Source: Carboxylicivirga fragile (lineage in GTDB: Bacteria; Bacteroidota; Bacteroidia; Bacteroidales; Marinilabiliaceae). Taken from it: 64,000 nucleotides of DNA. The position numbers and the translations under genes were made by a program. Where the stretch lies: contig JAFMVD010000014.1 in the NCBI GenBank assembly GCA_025499625.1, positions 46,138 through 110,137 of the forward strand, read 5' to 3'. Below the pieces are notes generated by a model that was not told where the DNA came from, ran no database searches, and worked only from the letters and a program-made list of their open reading frames with translations. Position 1 is the stretch's first letter; every line of letters starts with the position of its first letter. This document shows positions 60,945 through 64,000 of the stretch, in pieces.

Positions 60945-61376
60945 ATGAACAATTTTAAGAAACATATAAACCAAGAAGACGACGATAAACTCATTCGTGA
61001 TTTATTTGAAGACTTCACGCCAGAGGAGGCGCCGGAATCGATCAAACAGAATGCGATGAATCGCGTTTTACATGATTGGGCCGAAAAGCCCCCAGCCTAT
61101 AATTCGCTCATCAATAAAAATAACCGCTGGTGGATATTGGGCGGATTTGCGGCTGTGCTTGCGCTCACCTTCCTCGTTGATGCTTCAGTCATTAGCAACT
61201 ACCTCGGCCAATTCAAGCTAAGCTCCGAGCTAATTGACTTCTCTTCTGTAAATGAAAGCCTGGGCAGTTTCTTTTCGTTCGCTGGGCAAATTCCATCGAT
61301 CATCTACTTTATTGGAATTGGAATTCTGATATTATTAGGGATGGATAAGTTTTTTAATCGCTTGGCTAACTTCTAA
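60945..61376 (+). CDS. Probable membrane anti-sigma factor
   Basis: This 143-residue protein has a soluble N-terminal region of about 60 residues (LIRDLFEDFTPEEAPESIKQ) and two hydrophobic segments (WILGGFAAVLALTFLV and IPSIIYFIGIGILILLGM). That layout, and its location 10 bp after the ECF sigma gene, suit an anti-sigma factor that holds the sigma at the membrane. It has no zinc-binding HxxxCxxC motif, so it is not a ZAS-type anti-sigma. The start at ATG 60945 is preferred over GTG 60939. Confidence 0.7.
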   Translation: MNNFKKHINQEDDDKLIRDLFEDFTPEEAPESIKQNAMNRVLHDWAEKPPAYNSLINKNNRWWILGGFAAVLALTFLVDASVISNYLGQFKLSSELIDFSSVNESLGSFFSFAGQIPSIIYFIGIGILILLGMDKFFNRLANF

Positions 61377-61402
61377 AACAATACTTTAAAGGATATTAAT
61401 AG

Positions 61403-61434
61403 AAAAAGCGAATCATATTAATGATTCGCTTTTT
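61403..61434 (+). terminator. Terminator of the sigma operon
   Basis: A 14-bp perfect stem (aaaaagcgaatcat/atgattcgcttttt) with loop atta ends in a T tract. It could also serve the opposing transporter gene. Confidence 0.9.
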
Positions 61435-61469
61435 CGTTGTACTAAAAATTCAAAACTATAAGGAGTATT

Positions 61470-62633
61470 TTATGCTATTCCAAACATGCTGAGCAATACA
61501 AATAGATAATGGGCGGAAACTCCAGCAAGTAAGCCACCAACTGTATGTGCCATTAATGCCTTAGGAGTTAATTCTCTAAAATTCAAAGTATCTAACATAG
61601 CAGTGTGTGTACTTAAGAAACCACTCCAACACATGCCCATTGCAGTAAATACAGCAATTTCGTTTCCACCAACAATACCTTGGGCAATAAAAGCTTTTAC
61701 CATTGATAAGGCAGCACCAACAGCTCCTAATGAAGTTACTGGGAAGGCAATTAATTCAGGATTTTCAAATCCAAAAAGGAATTTAAATAACCAATCAACT
61801 GAACCTGCAAGCTTTGGTAAAATAGGTACACCTTCGTAAGCTAAACCTTGATACCCAATAGCAGCGTCGGCAGGTTTAAAGGTAATGATCATCACAATAG
61901 TACTAATCACCAATACGCCAGGGATAATTGCTAAACCAAGATTAACACCTGATTTACCTCCATCTAGCATCGCGTTTAGGAAACGTTGAAAAGTACTACC
62001 CTCTGATTTAAATGAGATTTGTTCTTCATCACCGCCCCCAGCAAACTCTTTATCTGGCGAAATCTTACCTTTAATAAAAAACTGCATCAAACGCGTCGAA
62101 ACAATGGCTCCAATAACAGCACCAGCCAATCCAATCATAGCTCCTGAGAAATATCCCAGGCCAGTCATAAATGCTAATACAATCAGCCCCATTCCAAAGG
62201 CAGTACCAAAGTTGGTCAACGAAATCAATTCATGCGTTTTGAAATAACGGCTAAAGTTTTTGTCGTTTGACAAACTAATAATAGCTGGGTTATCCGAAAA
62301 GAAAGTCATCAATCCGGCCAAAGCACTCACTCCAGGCAGATTAAATAACGGTCGCATTAAAGGTGCCAACAGTACCTCTAACAAACGCACAACACCAAAT
62401 TCAATAAGTAAGCGGCCTAATGCACCAGTAAGAACAGTAATACCCATGATGAAGAACACCGTGTTCATCAACAAATCATGAGCTGTACGCATCAATGTGT
62501 TTAATAAATTGGTAACGCCCATTACATGGCCCAGGTAACCAAAAAAGGCACCAAATGTTACAAGGAAGATAATACCCTCGTATCGTCTACGCTTTAGATA
62601 ACCTTTCTCTTTTAACTTTTTTAAAGCACTCAT
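61470..62633 (-). CDS. Gate/nucleoside-recognition domain membrane transporter
   Basis: This 387-residue membrane protein has about ten predicted hydrophobic segments and two Gate (nucleoside-recognition) half-domains (MNTVFFIMGITVLTGALGR, FFSDNPAIISLSND; LNAMLDGGKSGVNLGLAIIP, MGMCWSGFLSTHTAMLD). Proteins of this kind (YjiG/SpmA-related, CD0519-like) are putative transporters with unproven substrates, including nucleosides or small peptides. It has no operon partner here. Confidence 0.75.
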   Translation of the reverse strand: MSALKKLKEKGYLKRRRYEGIIFLVTFGAFFGYLGHVMGVTNLLNTLMRTAHDLLMNTVFFIMGITVLTGALGRLLIEFGVVRLLEVLLAPLMRPLFNLPGVSALAGLMTFFSDNPAIISLSNDKNFSRYFKTHELISLTNFGTAFGMGLIVLAFMTGLGYFSGAMIGLAGAVIGAIVSTRLMQFFIKGKISPDKEFAGGGDEEQISFKSEGSTFQRFLNAMLDGGKSGVNLGLAIIPGVLVISTIVMIITFKPADAAIGYQGLAYEGVPILPKLAGSVDWLFKFLFGFENPELIAFPVTSLGAVGAALSMVKAFIAQGIVGGNEIAVFTAMGMCWSGFLSTHTAMLDTLNFRELTPKALMAHTVGGLLAGVSAHYLFVLLSMFGIA

Positions 62634-62801
62634 TTTTTTTCGATTTTTGTCGAGTCAAAATTAGATACAGTGCTTTCCTGAAAACAAGATTATTGTCAAT
62701 GTTTATAGATTTTTTTCATGAATTAAATCAGTTCTTTTCCTGACAAAAACATCATTAGCACATGCAACACCAGCGCTATTCGCACATTTCAACAGACAAC
62801 A

Positions 62802-62823
62802 AAGGGAGCTTAACAGCTCCCTT
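62802..62823 (-). terminator. Possible terminator of the PLDc_N gene
   Basis: A 9-bp stem (aagggagct/agctccctt) with a 4-nt loop lies 23 bp beyond the stop of the small membrane protein. The U tract is weak. Confidence 0.55.
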
Positions 62824-62845
62824 GTAAATTAATACCATAATATCC

Positions 62846-63061
62846 TTAAGAATTGATCCGCTGCTTTCTTCCGATAGTAAAGTATAAAATCGCGCCTAAA
62901 AAAGGCAAAAACAACACAACTAAAACCCAAATTATTTTATTGCTTCCTTCAAAATTATTCTTCAAAATACTTATCAAAGCCCAAAGTGGTAAGAGTAAAA
63001 CTAATAAGGCTAATAAAATAAGAATTAATTCAGGCCCACCAGGCAACGCATATAATAACAT
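62846..63061 (-). CDS. PLDc_N-domain small membrane protein
   Basis: This 71-residue protein has two membrane segments (LILILLALLVLLLPLWALIS and IIWVLVVLFLPFLGAILYFTIG) and the PLDc_N signature NKIIWVLVVLFLPFLGAILYF followed by GRKQR. This domain is the N-terminal module of cardiolipin synthases, and stand-alone copies are common with no assigned function. It is monocistronic. Confidence 0.8.
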   Translation of the reverse strand: MLLYALPGGPELILILLALLVLLLPLWALISILKNNFEGSNKIIWVLVVLFLPFLGAILYFTIGRKQRINS

Positions 63062-63195
63062 AGTGTATGATTTGTTTTAAAAAAAAAAGCTCTTAATTGA
63101 ATCTCGAATATACCTAATATTTATTCAAGTACAATATTAAGATAGCAAGCAACTTTTCACAATAATAATTACATGTTTCTAATTAATTTTACTCC

Positions 63196-63765
63196 ATGCA
63201 AGATATAGAACCATATAGCAGGTGGCAGAATATATATAATACCTACACCGATCCGCATTCGCCCTATTATGGTGAAAGCCATAACGAATTTCTTTGCCGC
63301 AACGCAATATACAACCATTACATCCATCCACTATGGGACGAGTTTGGTTCATCAACATTATACCTAAAGATTATTTACACAGATTACGACTTCGGGTATT
63401 GCATTATTGAATTAATGGGCGAGTGGAATGATTGTTTGCATAACGATATTATGCACCTTAAACGAAACATAGTTGAACACCTTGAAAATAAAGGAATCAA
63501 TAAATTTATCCTCATCGGCGAGAACGTACTCAACTTTCATTATTCTGATGATTCCTATTACGAAGATTGGTTTAACGATCTGGACGATGGCTGGATCATG
63601 CTCGTAAACTTCAGGGAACATGTGCAGGCTGAATTTGATAAGCTTAACCTGAATTACTACTTGCTTTATGGCGGTCAGTTATCGGAAGTAAAATGGCGAA
63701 CATTGACACCCCAAAAGCTATACGAAGCCTTGAATAGTTATGCCAACCGCGCATTAAATCCTTAA
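63196..63765 (+). CDS. Conserved hypothetical protein
   Basis: This 189-residue soluble protein has no signal peptide or membrane span. It is rich in Tyr, Trp, Asp and Asn (IYNTYTDPHSPYYGESHNEF, YYEDWFNDLDDGWIMLVNF). The pattern looks like a small alpha/beta fold found in Bacteroidota genomes, but I do not recognise a family function. The region 63430-63600 resembles a segment with alternating hydrophobic strands (KFILIGENVLNF). It is flanked by a membrane-protein gene on the opposite strand and by a repeat element downstream. Confidence 0.65.
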   Translation: MQDIEPYSRWQNIYNTYTDPHSPYYGESHNEFLCRNAIYNHYIHPLWDEFGSSTLYLKIIYTDYDFGYCIIELMGEWNDCLHNDIMHLKRNIVEHLENKGINKFILIGENVLNFHYSDDSYYEDWFNDLDDGWIMLVNFREHVQAEFDKLNLNYYLLYGGQLSEVKWRTLTPQKLYEALNSYANRALNP

Positions 63766-63789
63766 CAAGTGTACGTTTAATAAAACAAG

Positions 63790-63910
63790 AGGGTGTCCAA
63801 AAAAACATTAAAAGTACGCGCTCACTGAGACGCTCCCTGAGCATTTGTCGAAGGGGAAGTGATTATTTAATGGTAATAATTTTTTTAAAGTTTTCATCTC
63901 GACTTCGCTA
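63790..63910. repeat. Palindromic intergenic repeat, copy 2 (degenerate)
   Basis: It shares gggtgtccaaaaa, tcactgag, a gtcgaag core, gaagtgattatt and ttcatctcgact-cgct with the element at 29704-29831. The 3' arm is diverged, so this copy looks decayed or partly deleted. Confidence 0.65.
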
Positions 63911-64000
63911 TTAGATTAGCAATTCTAATATTATTCTTAAATTTTAGATTAATTTCTGAAAACCAGAAGAGTTGAGGTGAACTATCTCGACAATCAAATC

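Overview
The window is about 64 kb of low-GC chromosome from a member of the Bacteroidota, most likely a marine or sediment, facultatively anaerobic lineage near Marinilabiliales/Marinifilaceae. That placement is inference. Supporting signs are TAnnTTTG promoter elements, a type IX secretion (T9SS) component plus a T9SS cargo protein, a FecI/FecR/TonB-receptor module with an STN domain, and families largely confined to Bacteroidota (DUF4835, DUF4249, DUF4922, golvesin-C amidases). No transposase, integrase, prophage or CRISPR array was seen.

Layout. 1-3 kb: sulfate activation (cysD and a partial cysN) and fabI. 3-8.3 kb: a leftward housekeeping operon bamD-rpoZ-coaBC-porD-recN. 8.5-16 kb: an alpha-oxoamine synthase, a methyltransferase, a 1.5 k-residue T9SS surface protein with seven exact 375-bp repeats, a tiny basic/acidic protein, and a QueF-family protein lacking the catalytic cysteine. 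16-18.5 kb: an RlmD-type rRNA methyltransferase and an SDR. 18.6-29.7 kb: a divergent peptidoglycan-salvage locus. Its leftward arm is amidase, tandem glycosyltransferase, DUF4922 HIT-fold protein, SpoIID without a signal peptide, AmpG and NagX; its rightward arm is MurK-like kinase and MurQ. 29.8-36.5 kb: trxB and a FecI-(58-aa ORF)-FecR-TonB receptor-DUF4249 module. 36.6-39.8 kb: tRNA-Pro(GGG), a lipoprotein, truC and a WD40 protein.

40-43 kb: an apparent tetrahydrobiopterin/phenylalanine hydroxylase operon (PTPS with C-x5-HGH signature, a long phenylalanine hydroxylase, a sepiapterin-reductase-like SDR). 43-52 kb: a repeat-rich junction, a KduD-like SDR, a truncated ptb copy, an Lrp regulator and a fermentation operon buk-(2-oxoacid:ferredoxin oxidoreductase gamma, delta, alpha, beta)-aminotransferase-ptb. 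That operon would convert branched-chain or similar amino acids to acids with ATP gain. 52-57 kb: a molybdopterin oxidoreductase, a fused FeS/membrane-anchor subunit and a C-S lyase family enzyme. 57-64 kb: two glycosidase-like lipoproteins, an ECF sigma/anti-sigma-like pair divergent from a DUF6249 membrane protein, a Gate-domain transporter, a PLDc_N peptide and a conserved unknown.

The strongest novel signals are four. (1) A divergent pair of matched ECF promoters (TGTAAC-N17-CGTC) lies around the 60.36 kb sigma gene. (2) The muropeptide salvage operon carries an apparently cytoplasmic SpoIID, a GalT/Ap4A-phosphorylase-like protein and a tandem glycosyltransferase, whose joint role I do not recognise. 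(3) A BH4-type phenylalanine hydroxylase operon encodes an enzyme with a large C-terminal extension. (4) A QueF-family enzyme lacks its nucleophile.
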